Origin: Thermodesulfatator sp.
Lineage (GTDB): Bacteria; Desulfobacterota; Thermodesulfobacteria; Thermodesulfobacteriales; Thermodesulfobacteriaceae
Direction of reading: 5' to 3'
NCBI GenBank assembly: GCA_003978075.1
Contig: QOAM01000090.1
Coordinates: forward strand, 1 to 7,447
DNA: 7,447 nt
The notes beneath the pieces are model-generated. The model did not search any database, was not told the origin of the DNA, and saw nothing but the letters and a program-made list of their open reading frames with translations. The translations under genes were made by a program, and so were the position numbers. Positions within the stretch are counted from its first letter, which is position 1; the number at the start of each line of letters is the position of its first letter. This document shows positions 1 to 6,309 of the stretch, in pieces.

Positions 1-89
1 ACATACAGGTATCTACCCTGTTTGTCGCTATGAAATATGCCAACGGGTGCAACAGTTGCCAGGGTATGATATTTTTTCTCACTGGCAAG

Positions 90-286
90 CGTGCATTCGT
101 CATTCAGGACGATTTTCAAGGGCTGCTTCCATGGTTTCCCTTCGAAAACTTGCGGGACTTCGGCAGGTTATCAAGGACTTTTCAGACCGGGCTTCCTTCG
201 GATTGGTGGTCTATCTTAGGAGAGGAAATGCTAGCCCTCTCTTCCCACATTTACTTGGTACCCTGGACCTACATCCTTTAATTTTG
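90..286 (+). pseudogene. Degraded C-terminal fragment of a DUF4143-like AAA ATPase
   Basis: A short decayed coding remnant. In one frame, bases 90-125 read RAFVIQDDFQGL. In the next frame, bases 140-286 read LRKLAGLRQVIKDF, then GLVVYLRRG, then PLFPHLLGTLDLHPL. Joined, these follow the order of the C-terminal end of DUF4143/ATP-binding proteins: a DF-x-GL segment, a hydrophobic helix, a G[VI]VLY strand, then an LPFG..LLA.PLSAL-like ending. The switch near 123-140 implies a small insertion or frameshift. No start codon, ribosome binding site or ATPase domain lies in the window; the 5' part would be upstream of base 1. The family call rests on remembered motif shape only, so it is tentative. 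A chance ORF is the main alternative. Confidence 0.38.
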
Positions 287-501
287 AACCTGAATCGTCC
301 TTTTCCGGACTTTTTTAAAATCTCTTTGCTCTGTCCAACTATCACATCAGAGCCGTTCATCGCTTCGTAGTTCCCCTTCCCATTTCCTCTGGATTTGGTA
401 CTACTCTTATCAAAATGTCGCAGAGCCAAGATGGGGGAGATGAACCTAGGGAATAAAAGGAGGGCAAAGTCTTCAACGAAAGGGGTTTTCTCAGAGGTCC
501 C
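287..501. other. Gene-free stretch upstream of the PHP gene
   Basis: No convincing gene on either strand. It contains a weak terminator-like element (297-316), a strong Shine-Dalgarno-like tract AAGGAGGG (457-464) with no start codon at a usable distance, and the probable ribosome binding site of the next gene, AGAGGT (493-498). GC content is visibly lower than in the genes that follow. I see no clear sigma70 promoter. Confidence 0.5.
297..316 (+). terminator. Weak terminator-like hairpin with T-run
   Basis: GTCC (297-300) and GGAC (307-310) flank a 6-base loop and are followed directly by six T. The stem is only 4 bp, so termination would be inefficient. It lies just after the ATPase-like remnant and could be its former terminator. 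Confidence 0.2.
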
Positions 502-1356
502 ATGATAGATCTGCATACACATTCTACGGCTTCAGATGGTACTTACTCGCCGGCGGAATTGGTGCGTCTGGCCGTGCGAGAAGGGCTAAAGGCCTTGGCC
601 CTTACCGACCACGATACCGTAGAGGGTCTTGCGGAGGCCGAAGCCGAGGCCGAACGACAGGGCCTGGCCTTTGTCCCCGGGGTAGAAATCAGCGTGCGCT
701 TTAAGGGGCCAGGACACTGTCACATCCTGGGCTATTTTGTGGACCCTGAAGTCCGGGATTTCCGGCGCACCTTGAAGCTTCTCCAGCAGGCTCGGGCCGA
801 GCGTAATCGGAAAATGGTGGAAAAACTCCGGGATCTAGGGATAGAGATCACCCTCGAAGAGGTGAAAGGAAAGGCCGGTGGGGGAGAGATCGGCCGGCCC
901 CATTTTGCGGCCCTTTTAGTGGAAAAGGGGGTGGTTCGCCGGGTGGAGGAGGCCTTCGAGAAGTATCTTAAAAAAGGAGCCCCGGCCTATGTTCCCAAGG
1001 CCCGCCTTAGCGAAGAGGAGGCCTTTTCTGCTATTCGCTGTGCCCGGGGACTCGCCGTGCTGGCCCACCCTTGGCACCTCCGGCTTTCCCCGGAAGATCT
1101 TGCCGAATATGTGGCTGAACTCAAGGACAAGGGCCTGGCAGGAATCGAGGCCTATTACACCGATCACTCTCCAGAATTTACGGCCTTTTGTCTGGATCTC
1201 GCCCGGCGTCTGGACTTAGTGGTCACCGGAGGAAGCGACTTTCACGGGCGCAACAAGCCTGACATCCGTTTGGGGCGCGGCTTGGGAAATCTTCGGGTCC
1301 CGGAGGAATGCTATCATCGCCTTCGGGAGCGCTGGGAAGCCCAAAAAGGCCTCTGA
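502..1356 (+). CDS. PHP-domain phosphoesterase (YciV/TrpH-like)
   Basis: A 284-residue cytoplasmic metal-dependent phosphoesterase of the PHP superfamily. Characterised relatives of the YciV/TrpH type act as 5'-3' exoribonuclease (RNase AM) or 3',5'-nucleoside bisphosphate phosphatase. Metal ligands are in the expected order: H5-x-H7 with D12, the TDHDT block (D36, H37, D38), E62 in GVEIS, H74 in HILGY, H134 in GRPHF, H189 in LAHP, and the closing SDFHG (D246, H248). Length and start fit the family; the HTH motif begins five codons from the ATG. AGAGGT (493-498) is the likely ribosome binding site, only three bases from the start. Its last 134 bases are antisense to the end of rluB. Family assignment is firm; the exact substrate is not set by the sequence. 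Confidence 0.93.
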   Translation: MIDLHTHSTASDGTYSPAELVRLAVREGLKALALTDHDTVEGLAEAEAEAERQGLAFVPGVEISVRFKGPGHCHILGYFVDPEVRDFRRTLKLLQQARAERNRKMVEKLRDLGIEITLEEVKGKAGGGEIGRPHFAALLVEKGVVRRVEEAFEKYLKKGAPAYVPKARLSEEEAFSAIRCARGLAVLAHPWHLRLSPEDLAEYVAELKDKGLAGIEAYYTDHSPEFTAFCLDLARRLDLVVTGGSDFHGRNKPDIRLGRGLGNLRVPEECYHRLRERWEAQKGL

Positions 1357-2050
1357 GGACCCGCAACTCTTGGGGACGCAGAGGGCGTATTTTTCCCGGA
1401 GGGAGGTCCCCTAATCGTAAAGGTCCGAAGGCCACCCGCAAGAGGCGTTTGACCTGGGAGCCGGCCGCAGCAAAAATTCTGCGCACCTCCCGCTTGCGCC
1501 CTTCCCGGAGCCGCACCTCGTAAACACACTCTCGGCGGTTCCTCTTAATGAGCCGGATCTCCTCGGGAAAGACCTTGCGGCCCTCGATCTCCAGGCCTTC
1601 CCGTCGGATCCTCTGAAGGAGGTCCTCCCGGGGCGGACGGACGAGCCAGACTCGATAGATCCGCGGAATCTCGTAACGGGGGTGGAGAAGGCGCTGGGCC
1701 AGTTCACCGTCGTTAGTGAGAAGGAGAAGGCCTTCCGAATCCCGATCGAGTCTCCCTACAGGAAAGACCCCCGGGGGAAGACCTTTTAAAAATTCGGCAA
1801 TCGTGGGCCGGCCGTGAGGGTCGGAAAGGGTGGTAAGATAGCCCGGGGGCTTGTGAAAGAGGTAATAGACCTTTGGGGGGAGAATTACCCTCTGTCCATC
1901 CACCTCCACCTGATCCCTTTCAGGGTCCACGCGGAGAGCTAATTGAGTAACCACCTTCCCGTTGACTTTCACCCGTCCGGTCCTTATCAACTCTTCGGCC
2001 TTGCGTCGAGAGGCCACCCCGGCCCTTGCTAAAAACTTGGCCAGACGCAT
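1223..2050 (-). CDS. rluB: 23S rRNA pseudouridine synthase, RluB type
   Basis: RsuA/RluB-family enzyme that isomerises a uridine in rRNA to pseudouridine, by analogy U2605 of 23S rRNA for RluB. Residues 1-60 form the S4 RNA-binding domain (RLAKFLARAGVASRRKAEELI). The catalytic domain follows, with YLFHKPPGYLTT (63-74), the active-site GRLDRDSEGLLLLTNDG (catalytic D102), the RLLHPRY segment (120-126), the REGRKREVRRIF motif (182-193) and LRLGDLPPGK (211-220). The start has a good ribosome binding site, AGAGGAG, at 2064-2058, seven bases upstream. The conserved fold ends near residue 230. Residues 232-275 form a low-similarity tail (including CQACC) encoded entirely opposite the PHP gene. RluB rather than RsuA/RluE/RluF is inferred from the S4 start and active-site wording. 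Confidence 0.93.
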   Translation of the reverse strand: MRLAKFLARAGVASRRKAEELIRTGRVKVNGKVVTQLALRVDPERDQVEVDGQRVILPPKVYYLFHKPPGYLTTLSDPHGRPTIAEFLKGLPPGVFPVGRLDRDSEGLLLLTNDGELAQRLLHPRYEIPRIYRVWLVRPPREDLLQRIRREGLEIEGRKVFPEEIRLIKRNRRECVYEVRLREGRKREVRRIFAAAGSQVKRLLRVAFGPLRLGDLPPGKIRPLRPQELRVLRGLFGLPSAPEGDDSIPPGPEDFPSRAPNGCQACCARESRFLR

Positions 2051-2074
2051 TTTGGGGCTCCTCTACGCAAATCC

Positions 2075-2096
2075 CTTGGGGACAAAGCCTCCCAAG
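2075..2096 (-). promoter_or_regulatory. rluB leader hairpin with bulged A
   Basis: Read on the minus strand: CTTGGG, bulged A, GGC, loop TTT, GTC, CCCAAG. That is a perfect 6-bp lower stem and a 3-bp upper stem with one G-U pair; the same bases read on the plus strand would have an A-C mismatch, which favours the rluB transcript as the functional RNA. It ends 24 bases before the rluB start, just above the ribosome binding site. The architecture matches the hairpin at 6726-6745 in front of the HD gene and, more loosely, the one at 2158-2174 in front of tldE. Confidence 0.55.
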
Positions 2097-2106
2097 ACTT
2101 TTCCCA

Positions 2107-2141
2107 TTTAAGGATTTCCTGGAAATTATGGTATCCTTAAA
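2107..2141. promoter_or_regulatory. Inverted repeat between divergent rluB and tldE (operator candidate)
   Basis: TTTAAGGAT (2107-2115) and ATCCTTAAA (2133-2141) are perfect 9-bp inverted arms 17 bases apart. A second inverted repeat, TTTCC-T-GGAAA (2115-2125), sits inside. The element overlaps the candidate tldE promoter and lies between two divergently transcribed genes, the usual place for a shared operator. The 10-base palindrome TCCTTAAGGA, containing the same half-site core, occurs upstream of dnaA at 6447-6456. No regulator is encoded in the window. Confidence 0.4.
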
Positions 2142-2148
2142 ATAAAAT
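2120..2148 (+). promoter_or_regulatory. Candidate sigma70 promoter for tldE
   Basis: TGGAAA (2120-2125, four of six to the -35 consensus), a 17-base spacer, then TAAAAT (2143-2148, five of six to the -10 consensus). The predicted transcript would start around 2154-2157, placing the leader hairpin at 2158 at its extreme 5' end. TAAAAT also occurs at 2138-2143, so the exact hexamer is uncertain. Confidence 0.4.
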
Positions 2149-2157
2149 CATCATTAA

Positions 2158-2217
2158 GGGAGGTGAAGCCTCCCATGCAAGGAGGACTTTCTCCGAGGCC
2201 TCTTAAAGAGAAGAGCC
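2158..2217 (+). promoter_or_regulatory. tldE 5' leader: hairpin plus conserved purine-rich element
   Basis: GGGAGG (2158-2163) pairs with CCTCCC (2169-2174) around TGAAG. The 5' arm and loop contain GGAGGTGA, a near-perfect Shine-Dalgarno sequence, so the hairpin hides it. ATGCAAGGAGG (2175-2185), CTTTC (2187-2191), CCGAGG (2193-2198) and TTAAAGAGAAGAGCC (2203-2217) follow. The same order of blocks occurs at 6728-6792 before the HD gene. The ATG at 2175 is out of frame with tldE and opens only a 21-codon ORF ending at 2240, so the resemblance is more easily explained at the RNA level. The tldE start itself has only a weak AAAGAGAAGAG binding site. I could not match the element to a known riboswitch class. 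Confidence 0.5.
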
Positions 2218-3534
2218 ATGGACTTTACTCCACTTTATGAAGCGGTGGCCGATTTTTCTCGCCGGCGAGGGGTGTGGGCCGAGCTTTGGGGTGAGGCCTC
2301 CCAGGGGCTCAGCCTGGAGAGGCGGGATAGGCGTCCTTATGCCCTGGAATCCTGGAAAGAGACCTCTTTGGCCGTACGCGTGGTGCGTAAGGGCAAGGTG
2401 GGCCTTTCTTACACCACCCGCTCCGAGCCGGAGGCGGTGCAGGAGGCGGCAGAAAGGGCCTATGAGGCCGCTCTTTTGGCTGAGGAAGAGACCGGGCTAC
2501 CGGAGGGGGTAGATCTCCCCGAAATGCCATCTTTTCCTCTCTTGGCCTTCCCCCAGCCCGAGGAGTTGGAGGCTGATTTGCTTTTTGCCGAAGAGGCCGC
2601 TCTGGCGGTCTCAGCCGAAGTCCACCGCCTGGAACGCACCAGACTTTCCTGTGAGGAAGAGACCTTTTTCATCTTTCAGAGTCAGGGGGTGGTGGCTGCT
2701 TTCAGCCGACCTCTCTGGAGCTTTCTCATTACCCTAGTGGCCCGGCGCGGGGAGGAAGAGCGCACCGGCTGGGAGTGGCGCGAGGCGGTACATCGGGAGG
2801 AACTTTCCCTGAAGGACCTGGCCCGAGGGGCTGCAGAGAAGGCTACGGCCCTCCTAGGGGCTCGGAAAATCCCCTCGCGGCGTCTGCCGGTGCTCTTTCC
2901 CCCGGAGAGTGCGGTAGCCCTGCTGGAGACCCTGGCCCCCTCCTTTTGTGGAGACGAGGTGGCTAAAGGCCGTTCTCGGCTTGCCGGAAGGCTCGGCCAG
3001 AAAGTCTTTTCCCCGAGGCTCGTTCTGGTGGACGATGGTCTTTATCCTTCGGGCCTTGAAACCCGACCTTTCGACGATGAGGGCGCCCCTCAAAAGCGTA
3101 CGGTACTGGTGGATCAGGGGGTGGTCTCGAGTTTTCTTTATGATCGCCTTTGGGGGAGGAGAACGGGCAAAACCTCCACCGGAAACGCCCGCCGTCCTTC
3201 CTTTAAGGGACCTCCCCGCATTGCTCCCACCAACCTTTACCTCGAGCCTGGGGAAAAAACCCCGGAAGAATTGCGAGAGGGCAGACCGGTCTTCGAGGTC
3301 CGAGAGATGCTGGGCTGGCACACCGCGGATCCTGTTTCCGGAGACTTCTCTGTAGGGGTCTCCGGGCTGCTCTACGAGGTGCAGGGGGTTCGTCCCCTCT
3401 CTGGCATGGCCCTTTCCGGGAATCTCTTTGAGCTCCTGGCCAGGGTCGAGGCTGTGGGGAGGGATCTCACCTTTTACGGGGGGCTGGGGGCGCCCTCGCT
3501 CCTCATCCCTGCTCTCGACCTCTCCGGGGCCTAA
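2218..3534 (+). CDS. pmbA: TldE/PmbA family protein (TldD-TldE protease subunit)
   Basis: A 438-residue member of the TldD/PmbA (peptidase U62) family. In the family TldE partners the zinc subunit TldD to cleave unfolded peptides, for example in microcin B17 maturation and CcdA turnover in E. coli. It lacks the HExxxH zinc motif that marks TldD, which assigns it to the TldE side. C-terminal hallmarks appear in order: DDEGAPQKRTVLVDQG (286-301), TSTGNARR (319-326), PTNLYLEPG (337-345), GWHTADPVSGDFSVGVSG (366-383), SGNLFELL (400-407) and GAPSLLIPALDLSG (424-437). Length is normal for the family. The start at 2218 is preceded by the leader described above. No tldD lies in the window, so its partner must be elsewhere. 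The gene is probably monocistronic, with glcD convergent downstream. Confidence 0.93.
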   Translation: MDFTPLYEAVADFSRRRGVWAELWGEASQGLSLERRDRRPYALESWKETSLAVRVVRKGKVGLSYTTRSEPEAVQEAAERAYEAALLAEEETGLPEGVDLPEMPSFPLLAFPQPEELEADLLFAEEAALAVSAEVHRLERTRLSCEEETFFIFQSQGVVAAFSRPLWSFLITLVARRGEEERTGWEWREAVHREELSLKDLARGAAEKATALLGARKIPSRRLPVLFPPESAVALLETLAPSFCGDEVAKGRSRLAGRLGQKVFSPRLVLVDDGLYPSGLETRPFDDEGAPQKRTVLVDQGVVSSFLYDRLWGRRTGKTSTGNARRPSFKGPPRIAPTNLYLEPGEKTPEELREGRPVFEVREMLGWHTADPVSGDFSVGVSGLLYEVQGVRPLSGMALSGNLFELLARVEAVGRDLTFYGGLGAPSLLIPALDLSGA

Positions 3535-3581
3535 GCCCGGCGATTGTGCCCCTTGGGAGATTTGCCGGGGTGACGATACCG

Positions 3582-3656
3582 CGGAAAAATTAACTTCTTT
3601 TGTGGTTCCTTTTCCGCCACGGGCTGGGAAAAGCGAAAATCCTTTTGGCCAAGCCC
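3582..3656. terminator. Hairpins between convergent tldE and glcD
   Basis: Two inverted repeats lie in the 125-base gap. CGGAAAA (3582-3588) pairs with TTTTCCG (3610-3616). GGGCTGG (3621-3627) pairs with CC-A-AGCCC (3649-3656), with an inner AAAAG (3629-3633)/CTTTT (3642-3646) extension. A GC-rich hairpin also straddles the tldE stop (CCGGGGC 3524-3530 with GCCCGG 3535-3540). None has a clean T-run directly after it, so intrinsic termination in both directions is plausible but unproven. Confidence 0.35.
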
Positions 3657-3659
3657 TCC

Positions 3660-5006
3660 TCAGAAGATCTTTCCCGGGTTAAGGAGGCCTTTGGGGTCAA
3701 AGAGCCGCTTGATCTCCCGCATGAGGTGGAGGGCCGGGGGAGGGACTTCAGCGGGAAGCCAGGAGCGGCGGGTGAGCCCTACCCCGTGTTCCCCGGAGAG
3801 GGTCCCGGAGAGCTCGAGGACCAGCCGGAGGAGATCCTCCCGCAAGGCGCGAGCCTGTGGCTCCTCTTCCGGCTCAAAGAGAATGTTCACGTGGAGATTC
3901 CCGTCCCCGGCATGACCAAAACAGGCCAGTCTCAACCGGTATTTTTGGGCTAAGGCCCGGGCCTGAGAGACGAACCATCCCAGGCGCGAGCGGGGAAGAA
4001 CGATATCGTCTGAGGTCCGGCGCGAGCCCAGCCTCTTGAGGGCCGGCGAAAGCCCCCGACGCAGATCCCAAAGCCTTTCTGCCTCCCTTCCCCCGGCCTC
4101 CTTCAGGGAAAGGGCGACCGGGGCCAGAAGCTTGCGGGCTCGGGATACCTCTTCAGCCACGCTAGCCTCCGTGCCATCGAACTCAAAGAGGATCAACCCC
4201 CGAACCTCCCTCTCCGGATAGGCTAGGGCGGAAAGGGCGGTTTGATCCAGAAATTCGGCGGCCGCAGGGAGACATCCTCTCTCCAGCACGGCCTGCATGC
4301 CGGAAAGAGCGGATTCCTCCGAGGAAAAGGCGGCCAGCAGGGTCCTTCGCGCCGGGGGTCGGGGAAGAACCTTGAGGGTAATCTTGGTAAGCACCGCCAG
4401 CGTCCCCTCGGAGCCCACCAAAAGTCGGGTAAGATCGTAGCCCATAACGCCCTTTAAAGTGCGCGTGCCCAGGGGGACCACTTCTCCTCCGGGAAGTACC
4501 GCTTCCACCGCCAGCACATAGTCCCGGGTAACTCCGTACTTGAGACCTCGCGGGCCCCCGGCACAGGTGGCTACATTGCCTCCCAAGGTGGAGAAACGGA
4601 AGCTAGCCGGGTCTGGAGGATAAAAGAGACCGCGAACAGCCAGAGCCTCTTTGAGTCGGGCATTCACCACCCCCGGCTCCACCACCGCCACCAGGTCCTG
4701 GGCGTTGATCTCCAGGATGCGATCCATGCGGGAAAGAGCGAGCACCAGGCCCCCTTCCGCGGCTAGTGGACCCCCGGTGGTGGCTGTTCCCGCCCCTCGG
4801 GGGATTACCGGAAATTCCTCCTCGTAAGAGAGGGCCAAGATGCGGGACACTTCTCGGGTATTCTCGGGAAGGGCCACGGCCTCGGGGAGATAGGTCAGCC
4901 CCGAGGCGTCGTAGGCGTAAGCAAGGCGGTGGGACTCATCCTCGAGCAAGCGCCCTTTGAGGAGCTTCCGCAGGGCCTTCCTTGCCGCCTTGGAAATCCT
5001 CTTCAA
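3660..5006 (-). CDS. glcD: FAD-linked oxidase, GlcD / D-lactate dehydrogenase family
   Basis: A 448-residue soluble flavoprotein of the GlcD/D-2-hydroxyacid dehydrogenase group; relatives oxidise glycolate or D-lactate to the 2-oxo acid, often with an iron-sulfur GlcF-type partner. The N-terminal PCMH-type FAD domain shows PVIPRGAGTATTGG (66-79), VEPGVVNARL (109-118), STLGGNVATCAGG (139-151) and GYDLTRLLVGSEGTLAVLTK (189-208). The C-terminal half shows CFGHAGDGNLHVNI (362-375), SGEHGVGLTRR (404-414) and the usual ending LFDPKGLLNPGKIF. The start is TTG, ten bases after AAGGAG (5022-5017), and lies within dnaA: the two genes overlap by 71 bases. No glcE, glcF or lactate permease is nearby, so substrate and electron acceptor stay open. 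Confidence 0.92.
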   Translation of the reverse strand: MKRISKAARKALRKLLKGRLLEDESHRLAYAYDASGLTYLPEAVALPENTREVSRILALSYEEEFPVIPRGAGTATTGGPLAAEGGLVLALSRMDRILEINAQDLVAVVEPGVVNARLKEALAVRGLFYPPDPASFRFSTLGGNVATCAGGPRGLKYGVTRDYVLAVEAVLPGGEVVPLGTRTLKGVMGYDLTRLLVGSEGTLAVLTKITLKVLPRPPARRTLLAAFSSEESALSGMQAVLERGCLPAAAEFLDQTALSALAYPEREVRGLILFEFDGTEASVAEEVSRARKLLAPVALSLKEAGGREAERLWDLRRGLSPALKRLGSRRTSDDIVLPRSRLGWFVSQARALAQKYRLRLACFGHAGDGNLHVNILFEPEEEPQARALREDLLRLVLELSGTLSGEHGVGLTRRSWLPAEVPPPALHLMREIKRLFDPKGLLNPGKIF

Positions 5007-6309
5007 GGTGCAAACACTCCTTCAGCTCCTTTTCCAGGTATTCTAACCGGTAGCGGAATCGGTCCGAAGAAGCCAGCTTGCGTTCCACAGCGTGGAGGGC
5101 ATAGACCACGGTGGCGTGATCCCGCTGAAAGCGCTCTCCGATGGCGGTGAGGCTTTGGGAGGTGAACTTGCGCAGGAAGAACATAGCCACCTGCCGAGGC
5201 TCGCTCACCCGCTTTTTCCGGGAACGAGAGTAGAGTTCTTCTGGGTCCACGTGAAAGGCCCGACAAACGGTCTGAATGATGAGTTCCACCCGATCCGGAT
5301 CTTGCGGAGGAGCAATCTCCGCCACCAGTTCTCGGGCCAAGGTCAAAGAGACGGGTTCCCGCAGGAGACTGGCCCGAGCGATAAGCCCTACCACGGCACT
5401 TTCGATGCGCCGGATGTCCCCCCGGAGCCTGCGCGCCAGGAATTCCACCACCTCCTCCGGCAGCCGCTGCCCCTGGCGCTGGGCCTTACGCCGAATAATG
5501 TTCTTGCGGGTCTCGTAGTCCGGAGGGTTAATGCGCACGATCATCCCCGCTGCAAGACGCGAGCGCAAGGAGGCATCCAAGTGAGAAAGCTCGTGTGGTC
5601 GCCGCAAGGCGGTAAAGACCACCACTTTTTCCTCTTCATAGAGGTGATCCAGGGCAAGGGCCAACTCTCCCTGCGTGAATTCGCGCGGGGGAATCCGATG
5701 CACCTCGTCCAGCATTAGCACATCACAGCTTCGCCATAGGCCCTCCTTGAAGTTTTCCATCTGACCCCCTTTAAGGGCCTGTATCAGCCGGGTAGTGAAG
5801 TCACGAGCCGTGAGATAGCACACCCGGAGGTTTTCTTTTTCCTGGAGGAGGGCGTGCCCCAGGGCTTGGGAGAGGTGACTTTTTCCTAGGCCACTTTCGG
5901 CGGTAAGGTAAATAATCTGCCCTCGGGGATCCTCAAGCACTCGGCGGCACACCCGATAGGCCAAACGGTTGCAGTCTCCCACCACAAATTCCTCGAAGGT
6001 GAAACGGGGCGAGAGTTTGCGTCCCAAGACCCGGGTGGGCTCGTAGGGGAGGGCCATCTGCACCGGAGGACCTTGCTCCTCCTCCACCACCCATTCTATC
6101 TTTCGTTCTGGGGCCAGTTCTTGCAAGGCCTCGGTCAAAATATCTCGGTAGTTTTCCTCTACCCATTCCCGACTGAAGGCGTTGGGAAAGATCACCCGGA
6201 GAAAAGACGCCCTTTCCTCGAACCTTAGAGGGGCTATCCAGACCCGAAAAGCGGAGTCGGGGAGCCTTTCACGCAGATAATTCCTCACTTTTTGAGACAA
6301 ACTGGACAT
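4936..6309 (-). CDS. dnaA: Chromosomal replication initiator DnaA, divergent motifs
   Basis: A full four-domain DnaA of 457 residues. Domain I (1-75) carries FRVWIAPL and FSREWVEENY; domain II is short (about 75-98). The AAA+ domain III opens with SPRFTFEEFVVG (100-111) and has Walker A AESGLGKS (137-144), Walker B MLDEVH (199-204), the LRSRL box with an arginine-finger-type Arg (249-251) and the NPPDYETR segment (261-268). Domain IV (about 338-412) has EPRQVAMFFLRKFTSQSLTAIGERF and ends in RDHATVVYAL. Departures from consensus: the first Walker A Gly is Ala, the usual IDDIQF is LDEVHR, and FGGRDHTTV is FQRDHATV, one residue shorter with a Thr-to-Ala change. ATG start with GGAGGGG (6320-6314) four bases upstream. 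dnaN and gyrB are not adjacent; glcD follows in the same transcript. A DnaA paralogue is a possible alternative. Confidence 0.9.
   Translation of the reverse strand: MSSLSQKVRNYLRERLPDSAFRVWIAPLRFEERASFLRVIFPNAFSREWVEENYRDILTEALQELAPERKIEWVVEEEQGPPVQMALPYEPTRVLGRKLSPRFTFEEFVVGDCNRLAYRVCRRVLEDPRGQIIYLTAESGLGKSHLSQALGHALLQEKENLRVCYLTARDFTTRLIQALKGGQMENFKEGLWRSCDVLMLDEVHRIPPREFTQGELALALDHLYEEEKVVVFTALRRPHELSHLDASLRSRLAAGMIVRINPPDYETRKNIIRRKAQRQGQRLPEEVVEFLARRLRGDIRRIESAVVGLIARASLLREPVSLTLARELVAEIAPPQDPDRVELIIQTVCRAFHVDPEELYSRSRKKRVSEPRQVAMFFLRKFTSQSLTAIGERFQRDHATVVYALHAVERKLASSDRFRYRLEYLEKELKECLHLEEDFQGGKEGPAEAPQRALARG

Noticed and set aside
211..522. Minus-strand ORF of 103 codons running into the PHP start
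   Set aside because: It covers the PHP ribosome binding site and start, has no family-like motif, and overlaps the ATPase-like remnant antisense.
2158..2217. Known riboswitch (c-di-GMP-I, FMN, fluoride, TPP, guanidine classes) in the tldE or HD leader
   Set aside because: Superficial GCAA and purine-rich similarities exist, but the defining conserved cores and junctions of these classes are not present.
2175..2240. 21-codon upstream ORF in front of tldE, with peptide similarity to the alternative HD N-terminus (MQxGLSxR)
   Set aside because: The resemblance is explained by nucleotide homology of the two leaders, and in tldE the frame is wrong for extension. Its Shine-Dalgarno is locked in a hairpin, and nothing else supports translation.
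2854..3321. 155-codon ORF antisense to tldE
   Set aside because: It lies wholly opposite conserved tldE codons, as expected for a shadow ORF in GC-rich DNA.
2158..3534. Peptide-modification (RiPP) cassette, since TldD/TldE can process leader peptides
   Set aside because: No precursor peptide gene, modification enzyme, transporter or tldD is in the window; TldE alone is a common housekeeping gene.
5092..5718. 208-codon ORF antisense to dnaA
   Set aside because: It is a shadow of conserved dnaA codons; the composition is typical of antisense frames and no motif is seen.
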